From the IMG/VR virus record IMGVR_UViG_3300034118_000632, positions 1-32,875 of that record: DNA of 32,875 nt; one strand, given 5' to 3'. The notes below the pieces were generated by a model, which was given only the letters and a program-made list of their open reading frames with translations, was not told the DNA's origin and did no database searches. This stretch comes from a virus. Shown one piece after another: positions 8,391-16,166 of this stretch (positions are counted from its first letter, which is position 1; each line of letters starts with the position of its first letter). The position numbers were made by a program, and so were the translations under genes.

Positions 8391-8905
8391 AAACACGTCT
8401 TCGCATCACAACGTGCCACTTCGACACGGAACTGCAAGACCTGCTGAAGTCCGCACGAACAACAATTGAAAGTGAATGTTATCGACGGCTGATCACGCAG
8501 ACGGTGGAAATGCACATTCAGGACTTTCCTGGCACCTATGGCGACATTGAAATCCGGATGGCTCCGATTCAGTCCATCGCGCACATCAAGTATTATGATC
8601 AAGACGACACGCTGACGACGTTCGATTCGGCAAAGTATTACACCGACCTGACAAGCGTGCCTCCGCGAATCGTGTTGAAGGAATCACAGAGCTGGCCCAT
8701 CACACAGGAGGAGCGGCCAAACAAAGTCGTCATCACCATGCAGGCGGGATACGGTGCAACGGCAGCCAGTGTTCCTCCGGCAGCGAGACTGGCAATCGTG
8801 GAGTATTGCCGAACGCATCGCGATGGCTGCGAAGGATCGAATGCACGCTACAAGGCGTTGGTGTCTGAACTGCAATGGACGGCGTTTCATAAGGTCTGGG
8901 CATGA
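8321..8905 (+). CDS. Head-tail connector, gp6-like
   Basis: Adaptor that docks under the portal and starts the neck. The 194-aa sequence has the family pattern: EPLTLDELKTRLRI near the N-terminus, DTELQDLLKSARTTIESECYRRLITQTVE, then an RMAPIQSIAHIKYYDQDD beta region, and ITMQAGYGATAASVPPAARLAIVEYCRTHRDG near the end. This pattern is typical of phage gp6-like/phiE125 gp8-like connectors. The ATG at 8321 has GAGGA nine bases upstream. The 3' end overlaps the next gene by ATGA. Position in the head-to-tail order fits. Confidence 0.9.
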   Translation: MHPSPTFKTTTGPTIEPLTLDELKTRLRITTCHFDTELQDLLKSARTTIESECYRRLITQTVEMHIQDFPGTYGDIEIRMAPIQSIAHIKYYDQDDTLTTFDSAKYYTDLTSVPPRIVLKESQSWPITQEERPNKVVITMQAGYGATAASVPPAARLAIVEYCRTHRDGCEGSNARYKALVSELQWTAFHKVWA

Positions 8906-9249
8906 AACACGACTGCCAAACACGCGACAAACTCGTTCGCATTGAAAAACTGATCGGGCAAACCGCGGACGCTCACGGCCAGATTGATCAGACAACAAAT
9001 GCAAACTGGGGGCAGCACTGTTCAGCCTGGTGTTGGGTAGTCAGTAAAGGCGGCCGGGAGTTCTGGAAGGTGCAGCAAACAAATGCAGATGTGTCGCATG
9101 TTTGGAAAGCGGACTGGACGCCGGAATTAGCTGACGCATTACCTGCCATGCGGCTGATTCACGAGGGCAACACATACGAGATTCTGAGTGTGATCGACAT
9201 TGATTTGAATCACATGGAAATCGAGATTCAGACAAAGCGAGCGGTGTGA
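8902..9249 (+). CDS. Head-closure (head-tail joining) protein
   Basis: Stopper that seals the DNA-filled head before tail attachment (SPP1 gp16-like, Phage_H_T_join family). The 115-aa protein has the usual small beta-barrel pattern: WCWVVSKGGREFWKVQQ, DVSHVWKADWTPEL, AMRLIHEGNTYEILSVIDID and a final strand with IEIQTKR. The motif order (H.W..DWTP, then MR..H.G..YEI.SV.D.D) matches family members. It overlaps its neighbours by 4 bases each side, indicating translational coupling in the neck-gene cluster. Confidence 0.85.
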   Translation: MKHDCQTRDKLVRIEKLIGQTADAHGQIDQTTNANWGQHCSAWCWVVSKGGREFWKVQQTNADVSHVWKADWTPELADALPAMRLIHEGNTYEILSVIDIDLNHMEIEIQTKRAV

Positions 9250-9746
9250 TGTCGGCAGTGTCGGGTTTTGAGGATTTGGACAGAGTGTTTCGCGAATTGT
9301 CGAAAGGAATGGCAAACAGAATCGCGAGACCGGCACTCGGAAAGGCCGGGCGGTTGGCCGTAAAGAAGGTCAAGGCGACCATTCCAAGTCGCTACAAGGA
9401 CATCAGGAAGTCAATCAAGTCGCGGTCGATCAAAACGAAATACAACGGCGGATTAGCCGGTAATAAAGTCGGAGCAGGCGTCAGTAGAAAACGAGAGACG
9501 AACCCTAAAGAGCGATCGGGCAAAAAAGGCGTTGGTATCGGAGCAAGGAACGTTCACTGGTGGTTCGTTGGGACTGGCGAGCGACGAACAAAGGCAGGCA
9601 AAAGAACTGGGCGAATGCCGAAGCATGCTGTCGGAGTCAGTGAAGTCGTCGGAGCGGCAAAAGGCGAAATCGCAGCGATTTTAAAAACCAACATCGAAAC
9701 AGGCATTGAAAAAGAAGCGGCACGACTCGCAAAGAAACGATTATGA
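9246..9746 (+). CDS. HK97 gp10-like neck/tail completion protein
   Basis: Probable neck protein linking head and tail. The 166-aa product is very basic (many Lys/Arg) with an N-terminal helix GFEDLDRVFRELSKGMANR, PALGKAGRLAVKKVKATIP, and a central HWWFVGTGERRTKAGKRTGR. This last segment fits the aromatic-plus-G.. pattern of HK97 gp10-like proteins, and the C-terminal part is helical. The start is GTG 9246 or the adjacent ATG 9249; both are compatible with overlap of the previous stop. Its place between the closure protein and the tail terminator is the standard one. Confidence 0.8.
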   Translation: MMSAVSGFEDLDRVFRELSKGMANRIARPALGKAGRLAVKKVKATIPSRYKDIRKSIKSRSIKTKYNGGLAGNKVGAGVSRKRETNPKERSGKKGVGIGARNVHWWFVGTGERRTKAGKRTGRMPKHAVGVSEVVGAAKGEIAAILKTNIETGIEKEAARLAKKRL

Positions 9747-10144
9747 AAAGCGGATTGGTTTCACTTCTGACGGGCGAAGCGACGGTGTCTGCAATTTGCA
9801 GCAGCCGAGTGTATGTCAATCGCGCCCCGCAGAATGCAATCTTTCCTCATGTAATCATCACGCAAATGGGCAGCGAAGAAAACGCAACGTTGGATGGAGC
9901 CAGTGGCCAATTGCGATTTATCGACTTTGATATTGATTGCAAAGCCAAGTCATCCGTACAGGCCGAGAGCTTAGCAAACGCTGTTAGAGTATTCATCGAC
10001 GACTACAGCGGAACAGCGGGCAGCTTCACAATCGGGGCCGTTTTAATGAATGATGAATCAGACGATTATGAGCCTCCTCAAGATGGCTCAGATGTTGGTG
10101 TGTTCGTGGTCACTCTGGATCTGACGGTCCATTACAACACTTGA
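9743..10144 (+). CDS. Tail terminator, DUF3168-like
   Basis: Likely hexameric ring that caps the tail tube and sets the head-tail interface. The 133-aa protein contains ICSSRVYVNRAPQNAIFPHVII, the typical run of DUF3168 proteins (secretion of a strand-turn-Pro-hydrophobic pattern), and ends VFVVTLDLTVHYN. In between is AESLANAVRVFIDDYSG, a conserved helix of the family. It overlaps the gp10-like gene by 4 bases. Family assignment is from motif recognition and gene order. Confidence 0.8.
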   Translation: MKSGLVSLLTGEATVSAICSSRVYVNRAPQNAIFPHVIITQMGSEENATLDGASGQLRFIDFDIDCKAKSSVQAESLANAVRVFIDDYSGTAGSFTIGAVLMNDESDDYEPPQDGSDVGVFVVTLDLTVHYNT

Positions 10145-10157
10145 AGGGGCCTGAGAA

Positions 10158-10595
10158 ATGGCGAAGTTAAAAGTAAAAGGAACTGTGTTATCGTTGGGGT
10201 CTGGTACGACATACACGCCAGTCGCGCAGGTGCGATCATTTGGCGTCGATGGTCTCGAAACAGAAACCTACGACAGCCGGACACTGGATGGAACGGCCGG
10301 AGTCGAATACGACCCAACAGGCTACGTGGAAGGCGGATCAACTACCTTTGAACTGCTTCACGATCCTGCTTTGGCGGGACACCAGAATATTCACGACTTA
10401 GTGACATCGGCTTGCTTGAATACCAACGGCACGGCAAACAAGACCAACTGGAAAATCATTTTTGCCAATACCGCATCCACAGAAATGACGATGGTTGCCG
10501 CCGGCGTAGGATTTTCGATCACTGGAGAGGCTTCATCCGGATTGGCGGCATCCGTTACGCTTAAGCACGATGGCTGCCCCGTCCTCCCTACTTAA
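10158..10595 (+). CDS. Tail tube (major tail) protein
   Basis: Forms the stacked rings of the tail tube. The 145-aa protein is beta-rich with the pattern of siphovirus tube proteins: TVLSLGSGTTYTPVAQVRSFGVDGLETETYDSRTLDG at residues 9-45, YVEGGSTTFELLHDPALAGHQNIHDL, and a C-terminal FSITGEASSGLAASVTLKHDG. The pattern 'vag..si.g..... tyd.t....g...' is common in this family. Upstream GGGGCCTGAGAA before ATG 10158 provides a modest ribosome site. The gene lies right before the tail chaperone and tape measure genes. Confidence 0.85.
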   Translation: MAKLKVKGTVLSLGSGTTYTPVAQVRSFGVDGLETETYDSRTLDGTAGVEYDPTGYVEGGSTTFELLHDPALAGHQNIHDLVTSACLNTNGTANKTNWKIIFANTASTEMTMVAAGVGFSITGEASSGLAASVTLKHDGCPVLPT

Positions 10596-10607
10596 TGAGG
10601 TGTTGAC

Positions 10608-10928
10608 GTGAAGTGCTTAACGAACAGAGATATTGACGCTGACGTAAACTGTTTTCCGAAATACGTCAGCGAAACCGCGGTCGGCAAAAAGGTAATTAAG
10701 GCGGGAACCATTATTTGTCGCGATGAGTTTTCACTGGCTGATTGCGTGTCGTTGGTGCTTAATGGATTAGCCACGCCAGCCGATGAGGAATGTCGCAATG
10801 CGTGCAATCGATCAGAGGCACAAATCATGGCAGCCAAGGCAGCAATGGACCGGCTGTTAAGCGGCAAAGGAATGGCTGAAGATAAGGAAGAGGAAGACGA
10901 AAACGAAAACGAGGAGGATGACGAGTGA
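10608..10928 (+). CDS. Unknown acidic small tail-region protein
   Basis: Not recognised, 106 aa. GTG start at 10608 with GAGGTG 8 bases upstream. Residues 1-75 contain four or five cysteines and look folded; the tail beyond residue 85 is extremely acidic (a run of Glu/Asp/Asn). It sits between tube and chaperone genes, where small acidic proteins may act in tube assembly. It overlaps the chaperone start by ATGA. Confidence 0.55.
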   Translation: MKCLTNRDIDADVNCFPKYVSETAVGKKVIKAGTIICRDEFSLADCVSLVLNGLATPADEECRNACNRSEAQIMAAKAAMDRLLSGKGMAEDKEEEDENENEEDDE

Positions 10929-11323
10929 CGCGGTCGGTAGTTTCGGCAGAAGAGTTTCTAACATCACCAGCACTGGAACGCCAAAAAATTGACGTTCCTG
11001 TTCCGGAACTCGGAGAGGGTAAAGTCATCCCGGTTTGGGGAATGACACCTCGCGAGCGGACGGAATTCGATGATCGTCAGGCTCGGTTGTCGAAGGCGCA
11101 ACGAGCAAAGCAAAAGACAGAGATCCGGGAGCGAATCCTAGTTGAATGCTGCCGGAATGATGACGGCGTGAAACTATTTACCTTTGACCAGATCGCAACA
11201 CTCGGGCAGCGTCGAGGGGATGTTGTCGAACGACTTGTCAACGTTGCTTTGGATCTATCCGGATTCACCGGACAGGATTTGGAGGCCCTCACAAAAAACT
11301 CAGAAGAAGCCATCGAAGGCTAA
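10925..11323 (+). CDS. Tail assembly chaperone, short form (gpG-like)
   Basis: Functional analogue of lambda gpG, which binds the tape measure protein and recruits tube subunits. The 132-aa product has VPVPELGEGKVIPVWGMTPRERTEF, common to chaperone proteins of this class, then a helical region and a final LDLSGFTGQDLEALTKNSEEAIEG. The last codons include ACA AAA AAC, giving a zero-frame A AAA AAC slippery heptamer at 11293-11299; slippage continues into the overlapping -1 frame. Position before the tape measure gene is characteristic. Confidence 0.85.
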   Translation: MTRSVVSAEEFLTSPALERQKIDVPVPELGEGKVIPVWGMTPRERTEFDDRQARLSKAQRAKQKTEIRERILVECCRNDDGVKLFTFDQIATLGQRRGDVVERLVNVALDLSGFTGQDLEALTKNSEEAIEG

Positions 11324-11619
11324 CGGCACTTCGGCTGGCTGAATTTGTCGAGCACACAACAGACGTTGATGGAATGATGGATCGAATGACGCACGCTCAG
11401 TTCGACGAGTGGTGTGCAAAGGATTTAATCGAGCCGATCGGAAGTCGCGGAACGAACGAAATCATGACTCGGCTGGCAATGATGATTGCGGGATTTCTTG
11501 GGCAGGAAAACGTGAGCCCAGCAGCGTTTGCGTGGTGGATCGAAAGCAAAAAGGACAAGCCTGTCGATGATGATGTTGCGATTGCGGCATTGGAGGCGAT
11601 AGGAGCAAGGAAAACCTGA
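10925..11619 (+). CDS. Tail assembly chaperone, -1 frameshift fusion (gpGT-like)
   Basis: The long form made when the ribosome slips back one base at 11293-11299. Reading then continues from 11299 in the -1 frame, without a stop to 11619, giving LRRSHRRLTALRLAEFVEH, then MMDRMTHAQFDEWCAKDLIEPIG. The fusion would be 231 aa (125 + 106). The downstream domain includes ARMAQFDEW-like and ends in AIAALEAIGARKT, consistent with the T part of gpGT. It would otherwise have only a weak internal start (ATG 11374, no good Shine-Dalgarno). The G and G-T pair is a general feature of long-tailed phages; the site here is seen directly, its use is inferred. Confidence 0.8.
11293..11299 (+). promoter_or_regulatory. 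Programmed -1 ribosomal frameshift site (A AAA AAC)
   Basis: A canonical X XXY YYZ heptamer in the correct frame: zero-frame codons AAA AAC at 11294-11299 preceded by A at 11293. The shift takes the ribosome from the frame of 10925 to the frame ending at 11619. Short GC-rich complementary segments downstream (AGCC 11309-11312 / GGCT 11318-11321) could form a stimulatory hairpin, but I cannot fold it. Confidence 0.85.
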
Positions 11620-13121
11620 TGGCTGTCATTGCTGGCGATCTCGTAACACGGCTGGGAATCGACGGTCGCAAGTTTCAAAGCGGTTTGCAAAACGCACGAG
11701 GCGAGGCACGCTCTTTCGTCGCGGACGTTGGCAAGATCGTTTCCGGGCTGGCGCTGTATGACATCGGCAAAAGTGCAGTCACAGGCATTTTCGGCCTTGC
11801 GAAAGAAACGGTGAATCTCGCCGCAACGGCGGAAACGGCGGCCGTCCAGTTCAAAGTGCTGACAGGTTCAGCGGAGTCTGCCACGGCTGTCATGGCGGAC
11901 ATCAATAAGTTTGCAGCGGATACACCGTTCGAATCGATGGAGATTACTGAAGCCGCGAAACAGCTGATTGCGTTTGGCGGAAATGCTGGAACTGTCATCA
12001 GTGAACTGCAGACGCTGGGTGACTTGTCGGCAGGCATGGGTATTCCACTTACGGAACTTGCCGAGCTGTATGGCAAAGCCCGAATTCAGGGGCGGCTGTT
12101 TATGGAGGACATAAACCAATTGCAGGGACGGGGAATAAATGTTACTGCTGAACTGGCTAAAGAGTTTGGCAATGTTCGTGACGCTGTCGAAAAAGGGCAG
12201 GTCAACTTTGGGCATCTTGAGCGTGCGTTAAAGGCGATGACATCGGAGGGCGGTGCGTTCGCGGGCATGATGCAGGACATGAGCAAGACGTTTGAAGGGC
12301 AAACATCCACACTCATGGACAATTTCAAAACGATCGGGAGAGATTTAGGCGAGATGGTGCTGCCAAAACTAACCGAAATCGTCAGCGAAGCGAATAAGAT
12401 TTTAGCCGCGTTCAATGCTCTCGGAGACGCACGCTGGAAGTTCCTTGGTGATGTGATCGTAGCCTCATTCGATGTTGGCATGGAAACAATCAAGCTTCAC
12501 TGGTCAGACATGCTGAACAGCATGATCGATCAGGTGAGTGAGATTGACTGGTCTGCATTGCTAAACCCGTTCGCTGGGGTGAATATCAACGATCTCAGGC
12601 CGGAGGGCAAGCCGCAGAACTTGGCAGACGCACAGGGGCGACTCAATGCCCTTATGGGCAAACTGGCAAATGCTGGTGCCCAAAATGACATGACGAAACC
12701 AGGCGCAGCGAATCCGGGGTTTAACCGGAAGTGGATGGATCGCGAAGTTCCGAGGACGACAGCAGAAGCGGCCACAAGTTTATTCGAAAAACTGCAGGGC
12801 AAGTTCGCCGGTGCAAAAATGGGTGCTCAGGGAATCGCAGACCGTGCAAAGATTCAAGCGGGAGCCCTGGGCGGAATGTTCGAGAACTGGTTCGGCTCGC
12901 CTGACTGGGAAAAGAACAAGCAAAAGCAAGAAGAGCCACGGCTTGCCGGAGCAATGCAGAAAGGATCTCAGGAGGCATTTTCCACGATCTTTGCGGCTAT
13001 GTTGAATCGCGGGAAAGATCCCGTTGTTAAGGCCACAGAAAAAGGTGCGGCAGCCGTCGTTAAAGCCATCAAAACAAATAAGCCGCAAATGATCTTGGCG
13101 ATGGGGGCGGTGAATCCATGA
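11619..13121 (+). CDS. Tape measure protein
   Basis: Sets tail length and is delivered through the tube. The 500-aa protein opens MAVIAGDLVTRLGIDGRKF, then SAVTGIFGLAKETVNLAATAE, and contains a TMP region, FKVLTGSAESATAVMADINKFAADTPFE...ITEAAKQLIAFG, which is the phage tape-measure N-terminal domain; residues 135-235 include the LYGKARIQGRLFMEDINQLQGRGI pattern. At only 500 residues it is short for the family, predicting a rather short tail. SD AAGGA lies about 8 bases before ATG 11619, which overlaps the chaperone stop by one base. Confidence 0.9.
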   Translation: MAVIAGDLVTRLGIDGRKFQSGLQNARGEARSFVADVGKIVSGLALYDIGKSAVTGIFGLAKETVNLAATAETAAVQFKVLTGSAESATAVMADINKFAADTPFESMEITEAAKQLIAFGGNAGTVISELQTLGDLSAGMGIPLTELAELYGKARIQGRLFMEDINQLQGRGINVTAELAKEFGNVRDAVEKGQVNFGHLERALKAMTSEGGAFAGMMQDMSKTFEGQTSTLMDNFKTIGRDLGEMVLPKLTEIVSEANKILAAFNALGDARWKFLGDVIVASFDVGMETIKLHWSDMLNSMIDQVSEIDWSALLNPFAGVNINDLRPEGKPQNLADAQGRLNALMGKLANAGAQNDMTKPGAANPGFNRKWMDREVPRTTAEAATSLFEKLQGKFAGAKMGAQGIADRAKIQAGALGGMFENWFGSPDWEKNKQKQEEPRLAGAMQKGSQEAFSTIFAAMLNRGKDPVVKATEKGAAAVVKAIKTNKPQMILAMGAVNP

Positions 13122-13957
13122 GCGTAATTTTCAAAGAAGAAATTGGAAGCGGTCGCAAGGCAACCAACAGCAAAGGAATGCGAAGTTACTCGCGACAATT
13201 CCGGCTCGAAACCACATCGCGATCAGATGGACCGTATGCGGTTGGTAGCGACACAAACCTTCCGGCAATCGGCGCGACGCATCCAGAAGATTCTGGGGCA
13301 TGGTGTACGACGCTGAGTGTGGAGAATACCGAAGACTGGAAAGGCTGGACGGTCACGGCGGAATACTCAAGTGAACGCGAGCTGTCAGAAACGCCAACAT
13401 CCGACCCTGTATTTATCACATGGAATTCAGAGCAGTTCCAGCGACCGGCAATCGTAGACCAGACCGGCAACGCGATTGTCAATAGTGCTGGAGATCCGTT
13501 TGATCCTCCATACATGATGGACGATTCACGGCGAGTCGTGACGGTGACGAAGAATCTGACAACAGTGCCAACATGGATTTTGACATATCAGGACGCGGTG
13601 AACTCAGACACATTCACGGTAGATGGTGTTTCAATCGCCGCAGGCAAAGCAAAGATGCAGGCCGTGACGGTCAGCGAGGTACAGACACGCAACGGAATAG
13701 CGTTTCGCACTGTGGTGTTTTCAATCCATCTTCAGAAAAATGGCTGGTTGCTGGAACCGCTGGATGCGGGCTTTCGAGAAAACATCGCTGGTGTAATCTC
13801 GAACATCAGGAACGACGGTGATGATGAGCTTCCAGCAGCACCAGTTCCGCTGAATGGATCGGGGGCTGTGCTTTCAAATCCTACACCAGCCACGGCCGTA
13901 TATGGTTCGTTTACTGTGTACGAAACCAAGGCGTTCTCCTCTTTGCCACTGAGCTAA
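13118..13957 (+). CDS. Tail-associated protein (distal tail candidate)
   Basis: Unrecognised 279-aa protein directly following the tape measure gene (ATGA overlap). This is the usual place of distal-tail or tip proteins. The content is beta-rich with many Asp/Thr/Ser, aromatic residues (WCTTLSVENTEDWKGWTVTAEYSS, WNSEQFQRPAIVD) and no cysteine except one near residue 63. The first 45 residues (FKEEIGSGRKATNSKG...SYSRQFRLETTS) resemble a conjugate strand typical of tail rings. Function is inferred from place and composition. Confidence 0.5.
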   Translation: MSVIFKEEIGSGRKATNSKGMRSYSRQFRLETTSRSDGPYAVGSDTNLPAIGATHPEDSGAWCTTLSVENTEDWKGWTVTAEYSSERELSETPTSDPVFITWNSEQFQRPAIVDQTGNAIVNSAGDPFDPPYMMDDSRRVVTVTKNLTTVPTWILTYQDAVNSDTFTVDGVSIAAGKAKMQAVTVSEVQTRNGIAFRTVVFSIHLQKNGWLLEPLDAGFRENIAGVISNIRNDGDDELPAAPVPLNGSGAVLSNPTPATAVYGSFTVYETKAFSSLPLS

Positions 13958-13961
13958 AAAC

Positions 13962-14330
13962 ATGGCTGATGAAATTAAAGTAAACCAGTCCGTTCGGCTA
14001 CTCAAAGGTGCTCTAAAGCATGAGTTTACGCCGCCTCAAATCTTGATGACGATGACAGGGGCATTGGTTTACGATGTAACGCTGAGCGTGGGCACATCGG
14101 AAGAGACCGCTGGCCCAGCATTTGGAGATATCGGAACAGAGGGGTTGTGCGTCGTCTATAACCTTGACTCGGTCAATTATGTGCAGGTCGGCTTTGCCAC
14201 CACCGTTTATGGCATGCGGCTGTACGGTGCAGGGACTCCGGCAACGTTTACTATTGAGCCCGGAGCAACATTATACCTGAAGGCCAACACGGCATCTTGC
14301 AACGTTCGCATCATCGTCTACGAGAAGTGA
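13962..14330 (+). CDS. Small beta-rich tail-region protein
   Basis: Unrecognised 122-aa protein. It begins MADEIKVNQSVRLLKGALKHEF; the body has VYNLDSVNYVQVGFATTVYG, PATFTIEPGATLYLKANTASC and VRIIVYEK, a pattern of alternating strands that looks like a jelly-roll or small beta-sandwich. This could be a tail-tip subunit or a carbohydrate-binding module. Two cysteines only. It follows the 279-aa gene by four bases and precedes the Cys-containing genes with equally small gaps, so it is probably part of the tail-tip operon. Confidence 0.5.
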   Translation: MADEIKVNQSVRLLKGALKHEFTPPQILMTMTGALVYDVTLSVGTSEETAGPAFGDIGTEGLCVVYNLDSVNYVQVGFATTVYGMRLYGAGTPATFTIEPGATLYLKANTASCNVRIIVYEK

Positions 14331-14334
14331 TCAA

Positions 14335-14784
14335 ATGTCAGATCCTGTAGTTGGATTCGACGCAAAAGGCGCAGAGCAATACAAAAAGATTGCTCGTGAG
14401 GTTATGCGTCGAATGATGAATCCCGCTCAGGTGCGAGGGCGTTGGCAGCAACGAGAAGGCGGTTCCGGCGGCGGCCATACAATGTGGTTTGTCATCGCTG
14501 ATGTTCTCTGCCCTGACGGCTATAAAGTCACGCAAAACACAATTCGAGTTACCCCGCTATGGTACACAGGAAACTGCGGCACAGTTCCGCCGGGCCGACA
14601 GGATGACGGATATTGGCACGTTTATGACATATGCAGTTATTTGTCTGGGCAGGTCGCTGACGATTTGCCCGGAACAACTGGCAGAGCGACGTATTACTAC
14701 CCGTACACAGCCGACGATTACGATCCCCCACCTTGCGTTCCGGCATGGATCTTGAGCGACCTTTGCGCACAGCCGGAGTGCTGA
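14335..14784 (+). CDS. Tail-region protein with Cys-rich C-terminus
   Basis: Unrecognised 149-aa protein. The N-terminal about 30 residues are helical and basic (YKKIAREVMRRMMNPAQVRGR); the middle is Gly-rich and then beta-like with WFVIADVLCPDGYKVTQ; the C-terminal third has closely spaced Pro, Tyr and Cys (PPPCVPAWILSDLCAQPEC). Six cysteines in all suggest a metal site or disulphides, as in the larger Cys-rich neighbour downstream. It may be a fibre or tip component. No signal peptide. It ends three bases before the next start. Confidence 0.5.
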   Translation: MSDPVVGFDAKGAEQYKKIAREVMRRMMNPAQVRGRWQQREGGSGGGHTMWFVIADVLCPDGYKVTQNTIRVTPLWYTGNCGTVPPGRQDDGYWHVYDICSYLSGQVADDLPGTTGRATYYYPYTADDYDPPPCVPAWILSDLCAQPEC

Positions 14785-14787
14785 CGA

Positions 14788-16014
14788 ATGCCATCACGCT
14801 ACCTTCGCAGATCGTCACCAGACAGGCTCAAGCCATGCTCAGAGCGAATGGTTGACGTTTGCGACATCGAAACGGCTGATGGCTGTTGTGGTGTGATTCC
14901 TTGCAAGCTTTGCATTGAATGGGAAACCTACGACGACGGCATCGCCTACGGTTCAGCGACATTCGCTGGCTCATCATGGACAGGCACGGTTGGCGGCCAT
15001 GCGTTTGTATCGTACTGGGAGAGGAATTACGAGACCGACGAATGCGAATATGTTGTTACTCTCGACGACGAGGAAGTGTACCGCGCGAACTGCTACGAGG
15101 GGGCAAGCTGCCGAGATCCGAGCGGCACGGTGGCAGTGGCAACGGCATATCTCGAAGGCACGTTGAGCTGGAGCAAGCACGAGCCACGAGAACTAGCGTT
15201 GATTGTTGATCCTGACACAGGCTGCAATGATTTCTTTTGCGGTGATTGCCGTTGCTCGTGTGATTGTCTTTGCGTAACGATTACGCCCTACAGCGGCGAT
15301 ATTGTCGCGGGTGAGATTTGCGATACGTCATATCATTGTGATCCGCCGGTCTGGGAAGGCACGGTCGGCTATTACGATCTGTCGATTGCGCTGGGCCGAG
15401 ACGATTACGGAAACTGCATTATCACCGTAACCTCGGACGGTGAGGAGCAAGAACCAGTTGCGGTGACCGGCTGTGCGGATTTGTCGGCGAGCGTCACGCT
15501 GCCAAATGGCGATCTGATTGAGGTTAGATGCAAGCAGTGTGACTGCGAAGAAATACCTCCCATAATCGGTGATTGCATTTGCGGCCGACCAATGGGTGAA
15601 ACGCTCAGGTTGCTTTGGTCATCTGGAAACGGTACGCATGGATCAGCAGCAAGAGAGTTTTTGCTGTATTATGGAATGCAGGACGAAGATGGGATCAGTT
15701 GCGAGCCGTGGTCGCCTAGTGCTTTTCCGGGATATCGCGGAAGCGTTTCAGGAACGTTTCCGTTGCCGATGGGTGGCACTCGGTCAGACACACTTGAAGT
15801 GATTCTAGTTTGCGAGTGTATCGGATGCACTTATTGCATATACTACCGGTGGCTGGAGGGCGACACGCCTACAACGTGGTATCAGCTCGCTTACACTGTG
15901 TCGAGTTGTGACTGCCCAGCGATATTAGACGTGATCGACGGGTTCACCTCTGGCAATCCATTCGGCTATCAGATTTCGGACGTTACGGTCTACGAACTGG
16001 AAAGCAACTGCTGA
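14788..16014 (+). CDS. Cysteine-rich repeat protein, candidate tail tip or receptor-binding protein
   Basis: Unrecognised 408-aa protein with 33 cysteines by my count (about 8%). Clusters include a C-rich knot near residue 150 (CNDFFCGDCRCSCDCLC), RCKQCDCEE, DCICGRP and VCECIGCTYC. Between them are beta-sandwich-like modules. Two show a matching pattern: SWTGTVGGHAFVS...CEYVVTLDDEE and VWEGTVGYYDLSI...CIITVTSDGEE, and a third more diverged unit follows (RLLWSSGNGTHG). So it is likely an internally repeated protein stabilised by metal or disulphide bonds. Position after the tape measure and tail-tip genes makes a host-contact role plausible. No secretion signal. The start ATG at 14788 has only a weak ribosome site. 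Confidence 0.55.
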   Translation: MPSRYLRRSSPDRLKPCSERMVDVCDIETADGCCGVIPCKLCIEWETYDDGIAYGSATFAGSSWTGTVGGHAFVSYWERNYETDECEYVVTLDDEEVYRANCYEGASCRDPSGTVAVATAYLEGTLSWSKHEPRELALIVDPDTGCNDFFCGDCRCSCDCLCVTITPYSGDIVAGEICDTSYHCDPPVWEGTVGYYDLSIALGRDDYGNCIITVTSDGEEQEPVAVTGCADLSASVTLPNGDLIEVRCKQCDCEEIPPIIGDCICGRPMGETLRLLWSSGNGTHGSAAREFLLYYGMQDEDGISCEPWSPSAFPGYRGSVSGTFPLPMGGTRSDTLEVILVCECIGCTYCIYYRWLEGDTPTTWYQLAYTVSSCDCPAILDVIDGFTSGNPFGYQISDVTVYELESNC

Positions 16015-16166
16015 TGTTACGACTGATCGGCGTTTTGTTTCTGGCTGTTGTCGCACAGTTTATTGTGCATGGATGGTCCGAGTTTGCGGCAGCCAGCGGA
16101 GATCATGCAGTGCAGTTATGGAAAAATGACCTCGCCCGATTAGCGGAGAAGGCTGGCCGTGAGTGA
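16014..16166 (+). CDS. Small membrane protein (50 aa), possible holin-like
   Basis: Short gene starting at ATG 16014 that overlaps the Cys-rich gene stop (TGATG) and runs to TGA 16166. The product begins MLRLIGVLFLAVVAQFIVHG, a hydrophobic segment of about 18 residues, then a polar helical part with Lys, Arg, Glu. It is a one-pass membrane or secreted protein. At this position in the genome such a protein could be a holin or spanin-like lysis factor, but there is no endolysin next to it, so I do not claim that. It overlaps the next gene by 8 bases. Confidence 0.5.
   Translation: MLRLIGVLFLAVVAQFIVHGWSEFAAASGDHAVQLWKNDLARLAEKAGRE

Noticed and set aside
11374-11619. An independent 81-aa gene after the tail chaperone
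   Set aside because: No good ribosome site at ATG 11374; the frame opens exactly at the slippery site, so it is the T part of a frameshift fusion.
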